Program-made: the position numbers and the translations under genes
Shown here: positions 45,210-54,436 of the stretch, one piece after another
Layout of the letters: each line of letters begins with the position of its first letter
Position numbering within the stretch: the first letter of the stretch is position 1
Notes under the pieces: generated by a model
The model's input: the letters and a program-made list of their open reading frames with translations, nothing else
The model's database searches: none
Told to the model about the DNA's origin: nothing
Source: an uncultured Caldilineaceae bacterium
Lineage (GTDB): Bacteria; Chloroflexota; Anaerolineae; Caldilineales; Caldilineaceae
Direction of reading: 5' to 3'
Length of the DNA: 64,000 nucleotides
NCBI GenBank assembly: GCA_951812725.1
Contig: OX638330.1
Span: forward strand, 2,170,001-2,234,000

Positions 45210-47096
45210 CTATTGTGAGTCGCCATCATCCGGGTCCGGCAGCAGCTGGTGAATGAAGTGAATGACACCGTTGGATGCCTCCACATCTGACGTAACGATG
45301 CTGACACCTTCAACGGTGACGGACCCGTCGCTGCCCGTGCTGACTGTAATCGTGCCGCCATGAAGTGTGGTAAGGGTCGTTTGCGTAGCCAAGTCCGATG
45401 CTTTCAGGGTCCCGGAGACCACATGATACTTCAGTGTATCGGCCAATAGGGCGGAATCGGCCATGAGCGTGTCCAGCCTAGTCTCAGGCAGGGAGGCGAA
45501 GGCGGCATTTGTAGGCGCAAAAACGGTATAGGGCCCGCCATCGGCAATTGTCGAGGTAAGTCCGGCCAGGTCCAGCGCCAGAAGCAGAATGTCCAACTGC
45601 TCGTAATCTTCCGCCACTTCGATGAGATTGTCGGAACTCGCCTGGCTGGTCGGCTCTGGCATTGCCTCAGCCGTCGCCTCAGTTGTCGCGGTGGCAGTGG
45701 CCCCGGCCATCGCATCCGGCGTCGCGGTGGCGGTGGCGGCGGACATTGCATCCGGTGTCGCGGTGGCGGTGGCGGCGGACATTGCATCCGGTGTTGCTGT
45801 GGCAGTGGCGGCGGACATTGCGTCCGGTGTCGCGGTCGGCGCCACTGTGCCGCCCGTGCGAATTGCTTCGGCCTGCGCCAGCGTCGGAATGTTGAGCGTG
45901 TCCCCAACCTCTATGAGGTCGCAGTTTGAAAGGGAGTTGAAGGAACAGATTGCGGACCAGTATATGGTACTGCCATAGGCGCCCGAAGAAATAGTGCCGA
46001 GCGTGTCGCCAGTTTGCACTGTGTAGGAGGCGCCTGGCGTTATGTCAGTTCCTCCGGAAGCGGTGGCGGCGCCTGTTCCAGCAGCAGGCTGCTGGACGAC
46101 CACGCGGTCGCCATCAACCTGTTCGCCAGAATCGTCAAGGAACAGGACGTTCTCACCGGTTATGGTATAGGAGAACGGCGTTGTTGTGTCATTATAGGTG
46201 ACCAGCGCCACGATTTCAGACACGTTGTCGACACCGACCTCGCCCGTTTTTCGCTTGATGCCATCCATTGTATCCAACGAACTGGTCAGAAAGACGGTAT
46301 CCGAAGGGGGTGAGGCATTGAGATAGCGGTCGTACCCGGACTGCATGAAGACATAGAAGCCGGAGCTGTCATCCACTTGCTGGCTGTTCTGGGGATCGTA
46401 TACCATTTTGATCTTTACAGGCAGGCTCGAATCGACTACCTCCAGACCGAGGTAGTGTTTTGCGAACTGTTCGTTTAACTCGCCTCTAGCCCAGTTCGAC
46501 CGCACGGCATTGGTTGTTACGACTGCCACAGGCGTTTCGGTCGCTCCTGCTTCGCGTCCTGAAGGTGTAGGCGTGGAGGTTGCGGGCGCCGACGGCGTGG
46601 TACCGCTCACGACTTGCTCACCGGATTCATCGACAAATGTTACGTTTTCTCCGGTCAGGGTATAAGACATTGCCATCGTGGTGTCATTGTATACAACAAT
46701 GGTAACGATTTCGGAGGCATCGCTGGCGCCTATCTCGGTAACTTTGCGCTTAATGCCACCCATTGAATCCAGTGAGCCAGTGCGGAAGACAGTATCGGAG
46801 GGGGGAGAAGCATTCAGATACCGATCATAGCCGGACTGTTTGAATACATAGAATCCGGAGTTCTGATCCAGGTCATTGCTGTGTTGGGGCTGGTAATCCA
46901 TCTTAATCGTGACGGACTGTTCAGTATCAATGACCTGTAGTTCCAAGTAGTGCTTTTCGAACTGTTCGTTCAACTGACCACTTACGGTTGACGAAACGAC
47001 CGATCCCTGCGCGGTCAGTGCGTATGGGCCTACTATCAGAACCAGCGTCAGCATCGCGACGAGGCCTGCAAAACGCCATGTCTTTTTTAGTTGCAT
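45210..47096 (-). CDS. Secreted LysM-FAS1 protein with duplicated N-terminal domain
   Basis: ATG 47096 follows GGAGGGAA and gives 628 residues with a signal peptide. Two copies of a domain of about 130 residues follow (GQLNEQFEKHYLELQVID and GELNEQFAKHYLGLEVVD), each containing SGYDRYLNASPPSDTVF and ending in a YTLTGENV/YTITGENV strand. I do not know this domain. A LysM (YTVQTGDTLGTISSGAYGS, near 360) and a linker with four 12-residue repeats (TPDAMSAATATA) come next. The C-terminal FAS1 domain has YTVFAPTNAAFASLPE and LKYHVVSGTLK and ends NGVIHFIHQLL. LysM binds peptidoglycan and FAS1 mediates adhesion, so this is a cell-wall-attached adhesin-like protein. Confidence 0.85.
   Translation of the reverse strand: MQLKKTWRFAGLVAMLTLVLIVGPYALTAQGSVVSSTVSGQLNEQFEKHYLELQVIDTEQSVTIKMDYQPQHSNDLDQNSGFYVFKQSGYDRYLNASPPSDTVFRTGSLDSMGGIKRKVTEIGASDASEIVTIVVYNDTTMAMSYTLTGENVTFVDESGEQVVSGTTPSAPATSTPTPSGREAGATETPVAVVTTNAVRSNWARGELNEQFAKHYLGLEVVDSSLPVKIKMVYDPQNSQQVDDSSGFYVFMQSGYDRYLNASPPSDTVFLTSSLDTMDGIKRKTGEVGVDNVSEIVALVTYNDTTTPFSYTITGENVLFLDDSGEQVDGDRVVVQQPAAGTGAATASGGTDITPGASYTVQTGDTLGTISSGAYGSTIYWSAICSFNSLSNCDLIEVGDTLNIPTLAQAEAIRTGGTVAPTATPDAMSAATATATPDAMSAATATATPDAMSAATATATPDAMAGATATATTEATAEAMPEPTSQASSDNLIEVAEDYEQLDILLLALDLAGLTSTIADGGPYTVFAPTNAAFASLPETRLDTLMADSALLADTLKYHVVSGTLKASDLATQTTLTTLHGGTITVSTGSDGSVTVEGVSIVTSDVEASNGVIHFIHQLLPDPDDGDSQ
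45686..45834. repeat. 36-bp tandem repeat in the LysM-FAS1 linker
   Basis: About four copies of a 36-bp unit encode TPDAMSAATATA on the minus strand. The copies are nearly identical and probably vary in number between strains, changing linker length. Confidence 0.85.
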
Positions 47097-47365
47097 CTGT
47101 TCCCTCCAGAATCCCGCATAGTAAAGATAGCCGGCCATGCGAATTGCCGGACTCACAGGCTCAAAAGCGTCTCAATACGCAGACCCTGATGGCGACGCCA
47201 TACCGAGACAGTTTGCGCATGTTCATCAAGTTTATCTAATTCGCAGGTGAAATTCCAACATGCTCATCCCCTTTATTGGTCCGCCTCCCCTTGAAATCGG
47301 ATAGGCCTTTTTGCTTCGTGGCGCGACCGTAGGCACAACGCATTGCAATCGTTGATTTTGGTCAT

Positions 47366-50272
47366 CTATGATTGTCGCCGAACGACCAAATGGTGGCAGG
47401 GTTGGTTGCTTGCCTGATCGGTGCGATGTGGTACGAGGATCGGGGGGCTATTTGGAAACCCACTGGCGTCGATGACCTGCAAGAGGAAGTTTTGCGCAGA
47501 ATCCCGGCCGTAGATGGGAAAGTCGAACTGGCCGGAGTCGTTAGCACCGCTCTTGGATACGGCCTGATAGGAGTTGTCCCAGGCATCGGTCAGTCTAATA
47601 TGCACGCCAGGCAGGGCATCGCCCCGGTCATCTACGGTGACACCCATTACGTACTGGCCTGGGCACTGATCATCGTGCCACAGACGTTCAAGAAAGAAGA
47701 GATAGGCCCCGGGGGCGAATGAATTGCCCACCTCAGACAGTTGTCCACTTGTCAGCGATTCCGGTGAAACCCGGACACCGGCGCCGGCGACATCGATGCC
47801 GACTGACAGACCGGTATAGGCGGTCATTTGATTCATCTCGTCACACTGGCCCAGGTAGACGGGATGAGTGGCGCGCATGTTCCAGAAGAGGGCGCTTCTC
47901 CGGTCTCTTAGCAGCCTGCCTGCGTCAACCGCATCTTTCTCCTCTTCGTTCAGCGACCAACACTGGCTGCAGGGGGCTGATGAGGCCGCAGGCAGTCCAA
48001 ATGGATCTGGCAGGTCCAGCAGGGTACGTCTTGCCCCTCCTTCAAAGCCGCAGAAGCCGAGTAAACGGGTTACCTGGCCCGCATCGGTTTGTCGCCTCAC
48101 ATATACCGGGGCCGAAGGAATGTTTTTGACGCTGTCTCCCAGGGGACCGATCAGACTATTCGGTTCTTTCAGATCTTGTTCTTCCAGGTCTTGTTCTTCC
48201 ACTTCTTCGTCCTGACTGTCGGAACTGCTCTTGCCAGCGGCCTCCAACCAGGACGTGCTGAACAGTTCGCCGCCCCCGCTTCTGCAGGTCAGGCCCGGAG
48301 GACAGAGGTCGAGCAGCTGCACGCTCTCGCTGATTGGAAACTCCCAGCCGGCGTCTGCCGTTGGCGCCCTTAAGATTGATAGCAGGGCGGGCTCAGCAAG
48401 GATTGTCCGCATGATTTCGTTCCATACAGGCGCGGCGGCAGCGGCACCGGTAGCATTGCGCATCGGGCGGCCGTCGGTATTGCCCACCCAAACGCCGCCG
48501 AGAAGATGGCGCGTATATCCCATAGTCCAGGCATCGCGATTATTGTCGGTAGTGCCGGTTTTGGCCGCCACTGGCCGACTGAGGGTAAGCTGGCTGCTGG
48601 CTCCAAACATAGGTACGCGGGCAGGGTCGTCGCTGAGAATGTCGGTAATCATAGAGGCGGCGGCCTCTGAGATTACTGGTTCACCTTCTGACGAACTGTT
48701 TTCCAGCAGGGTCATTCCCTGGGCGTCAGTGATAGTGAGAAGGTATCGGGGAGCAAGATAGCGGCCACCGTTTGCCATGGTATGGTAGGCAGTTGCCAGG
48801 TCAAGCAGGGTGACTTCGCCCCCACCCAGAGTCAGGCTTAAGCCATACCAGTCAGTTCCCCGGTGAAGGCTTTTGACGCCCATCTTGCGGGCGCTCTCCA
48901 GCAAACGTTGTACGCCCACCGCGTCGAGGAGCTTCACTGCAGGTACGTTGAAGCTATTTGCCAAGGCAGCCCGCGCGGTAACAGGCCCGTGCGCCCTTCG
49001 ATCGTAGTTAAGCGGCGCGTATTCTTCGATCGAGCTGATGGTATAGGTAATAGGTGTATCCCAGATCACTGTCGCCGGGCTGATAAGGTCGTCGTTAAAT
49101 GCGGTAGCATAGAGGAGCGGCTTGATTGCGCTGCCCGGTTGGCGAGGACTGATAGTAACATTTACCTGGCCGTCAATCTCTTCGTCTTGGAAATCGACAC
49201 TACCGACCATTGCCAGGATTTCTGCTGTTCCCGGCCTGAGGGCGATGAATGCCCCGTTGTTCATGTCATAAATGGGTTGCAGCGCGGCGACCTTCTGGGA
49301 AACGATTTTCTGGGCCGACTCCTGCAGTGTCAGATCCAATGTTGTATAGATGTGCAGACCGCCGCGCCTGACATAGCCTTCCCCCAATGACCTATCCAGC
49401 TCCTGAACCACGTAGTCGACAAAATGCGGCGCACGCGGAGAGTCTATCTCGGGCGATCCACCTAATTCGACCTTAGCGCCAAAGACGGCGTTAGCTTCGT
49501 CGAGGGACAGAAAGCCGTGCCGTACCATCAGCGAGAGTACTGTGCGCTGCCGCTCCTTTGCAGAACTGTAGTCCTCGAACAGGTCGAAGAGCGCGGGCGA
49601 CTGTGGTATTCCTGCCAGCAGGGTGGCCTCTGCCAGGTTCAGTTCCGCGGCCGACTTTCCAAAATAGGTACGGGCTGCAGCTTGTGGACCGTAGGCCATA
49701 CGGCCATAGTTCAGGAGGTTCAGGTACATTTCCAGCAGTTCTTCTTTGGCGTAGGTTTGCGTCAGCTCGGCGGCCAACCCGGCCTCGGCGATCTTGCGAT
49801 CGAGAGTTTGATCGTAGCGTTCCTCGGACCCGAGGAACAGATTGCGAGCCAACTGCATAGTGATGGTACTGGCCCCGGAGACGATCTCGCCCTCTTCGAC
49901 GTTTTGCAGGGCAGCGCCGGCAATCCGAATGGGGTCGATGCCCGCGTTGGCAAAAAATGTTGCGTCTTCGGTGGCGATCGTGGCGTTGATCAAGTGGGGA
50001 GAGATCTGATCCAAGGGAACCCACTCACGGCGTCCCTCTCCGATCAGTTCAGCAAGCAAGGTACCGTTGCGGTCATATATAAATGTCGTTTGGAAAACGC
50101 GGGGAAGTGGACCAGGCTGATAGATTTGCAGAAAGGCTTCGACGTCGCTCGCTGCCGACATTGCGGGACGACGTCCGACCGTGCGGTTGCCGAAGCTGCA
50201 ACCGGCTACCAATAGTGTCAGCAGCCACAAGAGGATACGAGAAGTACGCCGATCGAAGTGCATTCCAGGCAT
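47366..50272 (-). CDS. Bifunctional penicillin-binding protein (GT51 + transpeptidase), lipoprotein type
   Basis: 968 residues. The N-terminus ends LLVAGC, a lipobox (Cys25), which is unusual for class A PBPs. GT51 glycosyltransferase motifs are ATEDATFFANAG (catalytic Glu102) and GASTITMQLARNLFLG (133-148). The transpeptidase domain has SAIK (381-384), SFN (440-442) and KTG (571-573). The C-terminal 330 residues are an extension with several Cys (FCGFEGG, CSQCWSL) and a carboxypeptidase-regulatory-like beta domain (MGVTVDDRGDALPGVHIRL). It polymerises and crosslinks peptidoglycan. Its close paralogue lies directly upstream. Confidence 0.9.
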   Translation of the reverse strand: MPGMHFDRRTSRILLWLLTLLVAGCSFGNRTVGRRPAMSAASDVEAFLQIYQPGPLPRVFQTTFIYDRNGTLLAELIGEGRREWVPLDQISPHLINATIATEDATFFANAGIDPIRIAGAALQNVEEGEIVSGASTITMQLARNLFLGSEERYDQTLDRKIAEAGLAAELTQTYAKEELLEMYLNLLNYGRMAYGPQAAARTYFGKSAAELNLAEATLLAGIPQSPALFDLFEDYSSAKERQRTVLSLMVRHGFLSLDEANAVFGAKVELGGSPEIDSPRAPHFVDYVVQELDRSLGEGYVRRGGLHIYTTLDLTLQESAQKIVSQKVAALQPIYDMNNGAFIALRPGTAEILAMVGSVDFQDEEIDGQVNVTISPRQPGSAIKPLLYATAFNDDLISPATVIWDTPITYTISSIEEYAPLNYDRRAHGPVTARAALANSFNVPAVKLLDAVGVQRLLESARKMGVKSLHRGTDWYGLSLTLGGGEVTLLDLATAYHTMANGGRYLAPRYLLTITDAQGMTLLENSSSEGEPVISEAAASMITDILSDDPARVPMFGASSQLTLSRPVAAKTGTTDNNRDAWTMGYTRHLLGGVWVGNTDGRPMRNATGAAAAAPVWNEIMRTILAEPALLSILRAPTADAGWEFPISESVQLLDLCPPGLTCRSGGGELFSTSWLEAAGKSSSDSQDEEVEEQDLEEQDLKEPNSLIGPLGDSVKNIPSAPVYVRRQTDAGQVTRLLGFCGFEGGARRTLLDLPDPFGLPAASSAPCSQCWSLNEEEKDAVDAGRLLRDRRSALFWNMRATHPVYLGQCDEMNQMTAYTGLSVGIDVAGAGVRVSPESLTSGQLSEVGNSFAPGAYLFFLERLWHDDQCPGQYVMGVTVDDRGDALPGVHIRLTDAWDNSYQAVSKSGANDSGQFDFPIYGRDSAQNFLLQVIDASGFPNSPPILVPHRTDQASNQPCHHLVVRRQS

Positions 50273-50509
50273 GTGGACTCACCGTCGGTTTCAGTGTGGG
50301 TCAGGATCTGGCTCACATCGTGAACGCCACGATCGAACGAACCAGGTTCAGTGTGTGTACTACGCCTTACTAAGGGTAACGACCGAACGGCCCACTCTGG
50401 TTCCAGAGAACGAGTGCGCTACAGGAGCCGCTTTGCAAACTTTTACCTGTAGCCCATCGTCATGCCTGGTGCACCTCTCCATCGGAGTGCCGGCGAAACC
50501 TCGAGCATT

Positions 50510-53500
50510 TTACTCAAAGGGATTCTGATAGATTTCCAAGTTCTCCGGGATATGCAGAAGATCTCCCGGGCGCAGGATATTGTAGGCTCGGACAGCATTT
50601 GGGTTTGCTGCACGGAGCAAACTGATGGGTATTTCATACCTTGCGGCGATGTTGACCCAGGAGTCGCCAGATTGCACTTCGTGAAGCATGCTTTCTTCAT
50701 GAAGACGAATCGGGATTCCGCGTGGCAGAAGCAGGCGCTCCCCGTTCAAAGACCCGTTAACGTGAACGTTCGCCCCGCGCAAGATACTTTCAGGAAGGCC
50801 ATGGGCCCGGGCAAGGCCGGCCCAAGTGTCGCCTGGACCCGCAATGTAGTAACGGAGGTCGGAGCAGGACCCAAGAGATACAGTTATGCCTTCCTGCATA
50901 CTCCACGAGAGTAGCCGGAACTTTTCCAGTTCCGTAGCCGGAAAATATACCAGGTCGTCTCGATAGGTAGGAGGCGGCGTGTTCAACCCAGTGTCCTCAG
51001 GGTCTACGGGAAGGTCAGGCATGGGAGGTAGCGGCCTGCCGACTGTCGAGTATCCCGGAGGGAAGGCAAGACCGACCCAACTGGATAGTCTGAGGAGCGA
51101 TCTTGTCTCCGGGTTACTTGAGGGTCGACCGCCGTTGACGGCGCCAGCCGTGTCATCGACTATACAGTATGAATGGTCTTCAAATTCGGCAGACCGGGCG
51201 AAATGCGTTGGCAACGATTTGCCGGTGACTACGGTGCCAGCCAACAGCCCATTGCCCCGCGTCTTGCTCAGCCAACTGGTTGTAAAGTATTCACCGCCTG
51301 TGCGGCAGCGCACGGCGGGTGGGCAGTCGGGCAGCTGCACTACCGAATCAGGTACTTCAAAGGCCCACAGGTTCGGGTCGTCGGGCGCGCCAATCAGTTC
51401 TCGCATTCCGCGGTCGGCAATTACGGCTTCCATAAAGTTATGCCATAGTGGCGCCGCGCCGGCGGCGCCGCTGTTGCCCCACATGGGCGTGCCGTCACTG
51501 TTGCCGGTCCACACACCGGCCACCAGGTACCGGGTAAATCCAACTGTCCAATTGTCTTTGAAGTTTGTGGTCGTGCCAGTTTTTGCGGCCGCGGGCCGGC
51601 TCAGCTTGAGCCTGCTGTTGGCGCCAAAAGCCGGCCTGCGGGCTTCGTTGTCGCTCAAAATGTCGGCCATTTGGAAGGCGACGCCCTGCGATATTATCTG
51701 TTTCTGTACTACAGGGGGAGGGGACCGATAGCGGCCCAGATCGTCCACCATAAACAGAGCGAATTCGGGATGAGAATAGAGACCCTTGTTGGCAAAAGTA
51801 CGGAATGCGTTGGTCAACTCCAGCAGCGATATTTCGCCTGCGCCAAGAGACAGACTGAGGCCATAGTCCTCCGGCCTTCTTGTTAGACTGGTTATGCCGA
51901 ATTCTTTGGCTTTCGACACAAGGCGATCGTTGCCTACTGATGAGAGCAGCTTTACCGCGGGCACATTGTAACTGTTGGCAAGCGCGGTCCGGACTGTGAC
52001 CGGGCCGTGAAAGGTATAGTCGTAGTTCCGAGGGCTATAGTAATGTCCCATGCCTACGGTATAGGCTGTTGGCGTGTCCCAGATCACGGTAGCGGGAGAT
52101 ATGATGTCATCGGAGAGCGCCGTGGCATAGAGAATTGGTTTGAATGAACTTCCTGGCTGGCGGGTACTGAGTGAGAGATTGACCTGCCCGGCGTCCTCTT
52201 CGGTGAAATCGATTCCACCGACCATGGCCAAGAGTTCGCCAGTCTGCGGCTGAATAGCCACCAGCGCGCCGTTAGACATTTGATAGGCCTCGCCGACTCT
52301 GTCGATCCAGGCCTGCAGCTCATACTCAGCCAGCCTCTGCATCGGCATGTCCAGGGTGGTGATAATATGCATGCCGGAGCGGCGCATCTTCCAGCGCCCT
52401 AGTTCGATGCCGAGGGCTTCGGCCATGCGGCGTTCAAGAGCCTTTTCGACATAGAGAACGAAATGAGGGGCGAGAAAGTCCTGTTTCTGTGAGGAACCAA
52501 TCAGGAGAATCTCTTCTTCGAATATGGCGTCGGCTTCCTGTGGCTTCAGGGTTTCATGGCGTACGAGCAAGTCAAGTACGACGCGTTGTCTCCGTTTGGC
52601 TGCATCGAAACTACGAAAGAGATCGAACGATGCTGGTTGCTGGGGAACTCCTGCCAGGATCGTCGCCTCGGCCCAGGTCAGGTCGATGGCGCTTTTGCCG
52701 AAATAGACTTGTGCGGCAGCCTCCGGGCCATAGGCAAGATGGCCATAGTTGACAAGATTGAGATAGATTTCCAGCAACTCTTCCTTATTGAAAAGGATAG
52801 TCAGGTCGTGGGCCAGACCGATCTCGTGAAGTTTGCGGTCGAGAGTCTGTTCGAACCGTTCTTCGGGTCCGAGGAATAGATTACGAGCCAGCTGCATTGT
52901 AATTGTGCTGGCGCCTGAGGCGATTGACTGGGTCTGCACATTTTGCAGCGCGGCACCGACAATTCTACGGCTGTCTACACCGCGATTCGTGAAGAACGAC
53001 GCGTCCTCAGTTGCGACGGTTGCGGCGATCAAGGCCGGGGAAATCTGATCGAGGGTAACCCAGGTACGGCGCCCTTCCTCAAAGAATTCAGCAAGTAGCA
53101 CCCCATTTCTATCGTACAGTCGGGTCGTCTCGAACAGCTGGGGCAATTTACCTTCCGGCTGATACTGTTGCAGGTAATGTTCGACGACCGTCTTTATCGA
53201 CCCTTCAGGTCGCGGCCCCAATCTTCCAGGCACCAGCTCGTCCAAAGACGGAGCCTCTATTGCGTCCAAACCGAATGGCAGGCCCTCCAGGGCCGATTCG
53301 GGCTCCGAGGCATCGTCGCCGGAACAGCCGGCCGCCAGGATGACGGCAAGGAGGATTAAGAATAGCTTTCCTGCACTGCGCGCGCTGTCGAACCAGGATG
53401 TGCACCGAATTCCAAACGGGAGGAAAACAGATGCATCTGGTTCGATCATTACGGTGTGGGAGTCGCTGACTACTTTCGTGTTGGTCCTGGCTTTAGTGGC

Positions 53501-53548
53501 ATCCAAATTCGACGGTCCGCAGATTTCTGTCCCAGATCTATCCTTCAT
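50510..53548 (-). CDS. Bifunctional penicillin-binding protein with C-terminal LysM pair
   Basis: ATG 53548, about 12 bases after GGAAGG, gives 1012 residues. A lipobox (ILAAGC, Cys75) lies behind an N-terminal stretch of about 50 residues, so the true start might be the ATG at 53449. GT51 has ATEDASFFTNRG (Glu181) and GASTITMQLARNLFLG. The transpeptidase has SSFK (467-470), SYN (526-528) and KTG (656-658). The C-terminus carries two LysM modules (IAGPGDTWAGLARAHGLP and EVQSGDSWVNIAARYEIP), which bind peptidoglycan glycan chains. It and the PBP at 47366 share whole-domain order and must have arisen by duplication, but only this one kept or gained LysM. Confidence 0.92.
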   Translation of the reverse strand: MKDRSGTEICGPSNLDATKARTNTKVVSDSHTVMIEPDASVFLPFGIRCTSWFDSARSAGKLFLILLAVILAAGCSGDDASEPESALEGLPFGLDAIEAPSLDELVPGRLGPRPEGSIKTVVEHYLQQYQPEGKLPQLFETTRLYDRNGVLLAEFFEEGRRTWVTLDQISPALIAATVATEDASFFTNRGVDSRRIVGAALQNVQTQSIASGASTITMQLARNLFLGPEERFEQTLDRKLHEIGLAHDLTILFNKEELLEIYLNLVNYGHLAYGPEAAAQVYFGKSAIDLTWAEATILAGVPQQPASFDLFRSFDAAKRRQRVVLDLLVRHETLKPQEADAIFEEEILLIGSSQKQDFLAPHFVLYVEKALERRMAEALGIELGRWKMRRSGMHIITTLDMPMQRLAEYELQAWIDRVGEAYQMSNGALVAIQPQTGELLAMVGGIDFTEEDAGQVNLSLSTRQPGSSFKPILYATALSDDIISPATVIWDTPTAYTVGMGHYYSPRNYDYTFHGPVTVRTALANSYNVPAVKLLSSVGNDRLVSKAKEFGITSLTRRPEDYGLSLSLGAGEISLLELTNAFRTFANKGLYSHPEFALFMVDDLGRYRSPPPVVQKQIISQGVAFQMADILSDNEARRPAFGANSRLKLSRPAAAKTGTTTNFKDNWTVGFTRYLVAGVWTGNSDGTPMWGNSGAAGAAPLWHNFMEAVIADRGMRELIGAPDDPNLWAFEVPDSVVQLPDCPPAVRCRTGGEYFTTSWLSKTRGNGLLAGTVVTGKSLPTHFARSAEFEDHSYCIVDDTAGAVNGGRPSSNPETRSLLRLSSWVGLAFPPGYSTVGRPLPPMPDLPVDPEDTGLNTPPPTYRDDLVYFPATELEKFRLLSWSMQEGITVSLGSCSDLRYYIAGPGDTWAGLARAHGLPESILRGANVHVNGSLNGERLLLPRGIPIRLHEESMLHEVQSGDSWVNIAARYEIPISLLRAANPNAVRAYNILRPGDLLHIPENLEIYQNPFE

Positions 53549-53688
53549 TTTGTAGCTGCCTTCCAAGTTGCAACTTTGCCGAACATGCTTCGACATTGCC
53601 CTTCGGGCGTCATCTCCTTGCTTTGAACGGACCGACAGGTGCGGCCCAATTCAAAGGTTTAACCATTTGAACGGGAGTTACAAGTTAA

Positions 53689-53697
53689 ATTGTATCA
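53689..53697 (-). promoter_or_regulatory. Extended -10 upstream of the LysM PBP gene
   Basis: On the minus strand TGATACAAT (TGnTACAAT) lies about 140 bp before the start at 53548. No clear -35 is seen at 17 bp. It is the best promoter candidate in the gap between this gene and tRNA-Cys. Confidence 0.35.
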
Positions 53698-53818
53698 CAC
53701 AAATAGTGTCTGCAGGTGCGAAGATCCGAAGATGCACAGCAGACTTGCCAATTGGCTTTGAAGGTCAAATGGCTACGTAGATAGATTGCAATGAATTTGT
53801 AGCCAAGTCAAACGAGAA

Positions 53819-53838
53819 AACCGCTCGAAAGAGCGGTT
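53819..53838 (-). terminator. Hairpin terminator after tRNA-Cys
   Basis: A stem-loop AACCGCTC-TTTC-GAGCGGTT followed on the minus strand by TTCTCGTTTG. It begins two bases past the 3' end of the tRNA, as expected for a simple tRNA transcript. Confidence 0.75.
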
Positions 53839-53840
53839 AG

Positions 53841-53911
<71 letters not shown>

Positions 53912-53941
53912 GAAGAACCTACAGGAATCAATCCGTCCCGG

Positions 53942-53970
53942 ATCCTATCAGGACTAAAGCGCATTGTCAA
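53942..53970 (-). promoter_or_regulatory. Sigma-70 promoter of tRNA-Cys
   Basis: On the minus strand, TTGACA (53965-53970) and TAGGAT (53942-53947) are separated by exactly 17 bp and lie about 30 bp before the tRNA start. This is a near-consensus promoter. Confidence 0.75.
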
Positions 53971-54040
53971 ATGCGGCCGGTCGGGTGTATCATCCGAAAG
54001 TCTTACGAAATCCTTCTGATTTTGAGGTTGAGCGAAGCCC

Positions 54041-54415
54041 ATGAAATTCACTGATGAAATGGTCCTTTGTGAGCGTTGCGGCGTTACATTTCTTTGGACT
54101 ATTGAAGAAAGACGCGCGTCAGAAGAGGGTCAGGCGCCTCCTTCGTATTGTATGGGGTGCGCTTCCATACTGCCTGACAGCGGCCGCCAACGAGGACTGG
54201 TGAAGTGGTACAGCCCACGCAAAAGGTATGGCTTTATATCGCCTGCGGATGGACCGGACCTATTTGCACATCGCTCTCGCTTCCGGGAGGTCGGCCGATT
54301 GCGGCAAGGGGATCTTGTGGAGTTCTCTGTCGAGGAGACCGAGAAGGGCGCAGAGGCGGTTGAGGTGCGTCTGCTTAATCGACAGCCGAGGCAGGGCAGC
54401 CGCGAATCCGGTTAG
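54041..54415 (+). CDS. Zinc-ribbon plus cold-shock-domain protein
   Basis: 124 residues. The N-terminal 45 contain two CxxC pairs (CERC and CMGC), a zinc ribbon. Residues 52-110 are a cold-shock domain with RNP1-like YGFISPADGPDLFAHRS; cold-shock folds bind single-stranded nucleic acid. The C-terminus is a short basic tail. A zinc ribbon on a cold-shock domain is a less common pairing and may tune nucleic-acid or protein contact. ATG 54041 is preceded by no strong ribosome site. Confidence 0.85.
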   Translation: MKFTDEMVLCERCGVTFLWTIEERRASEEGQAPPSYCMGCASILPDSGRQRGLVKWYSPRKRYGFISPADGPDLFAHRSRFREVGRLRQGDLVEFSVEETEKGAEAVEVRLLNRQPRQGSRESG

Positions 54416-54436
54416 TGTCGCAAATGGCCAGGTTGC

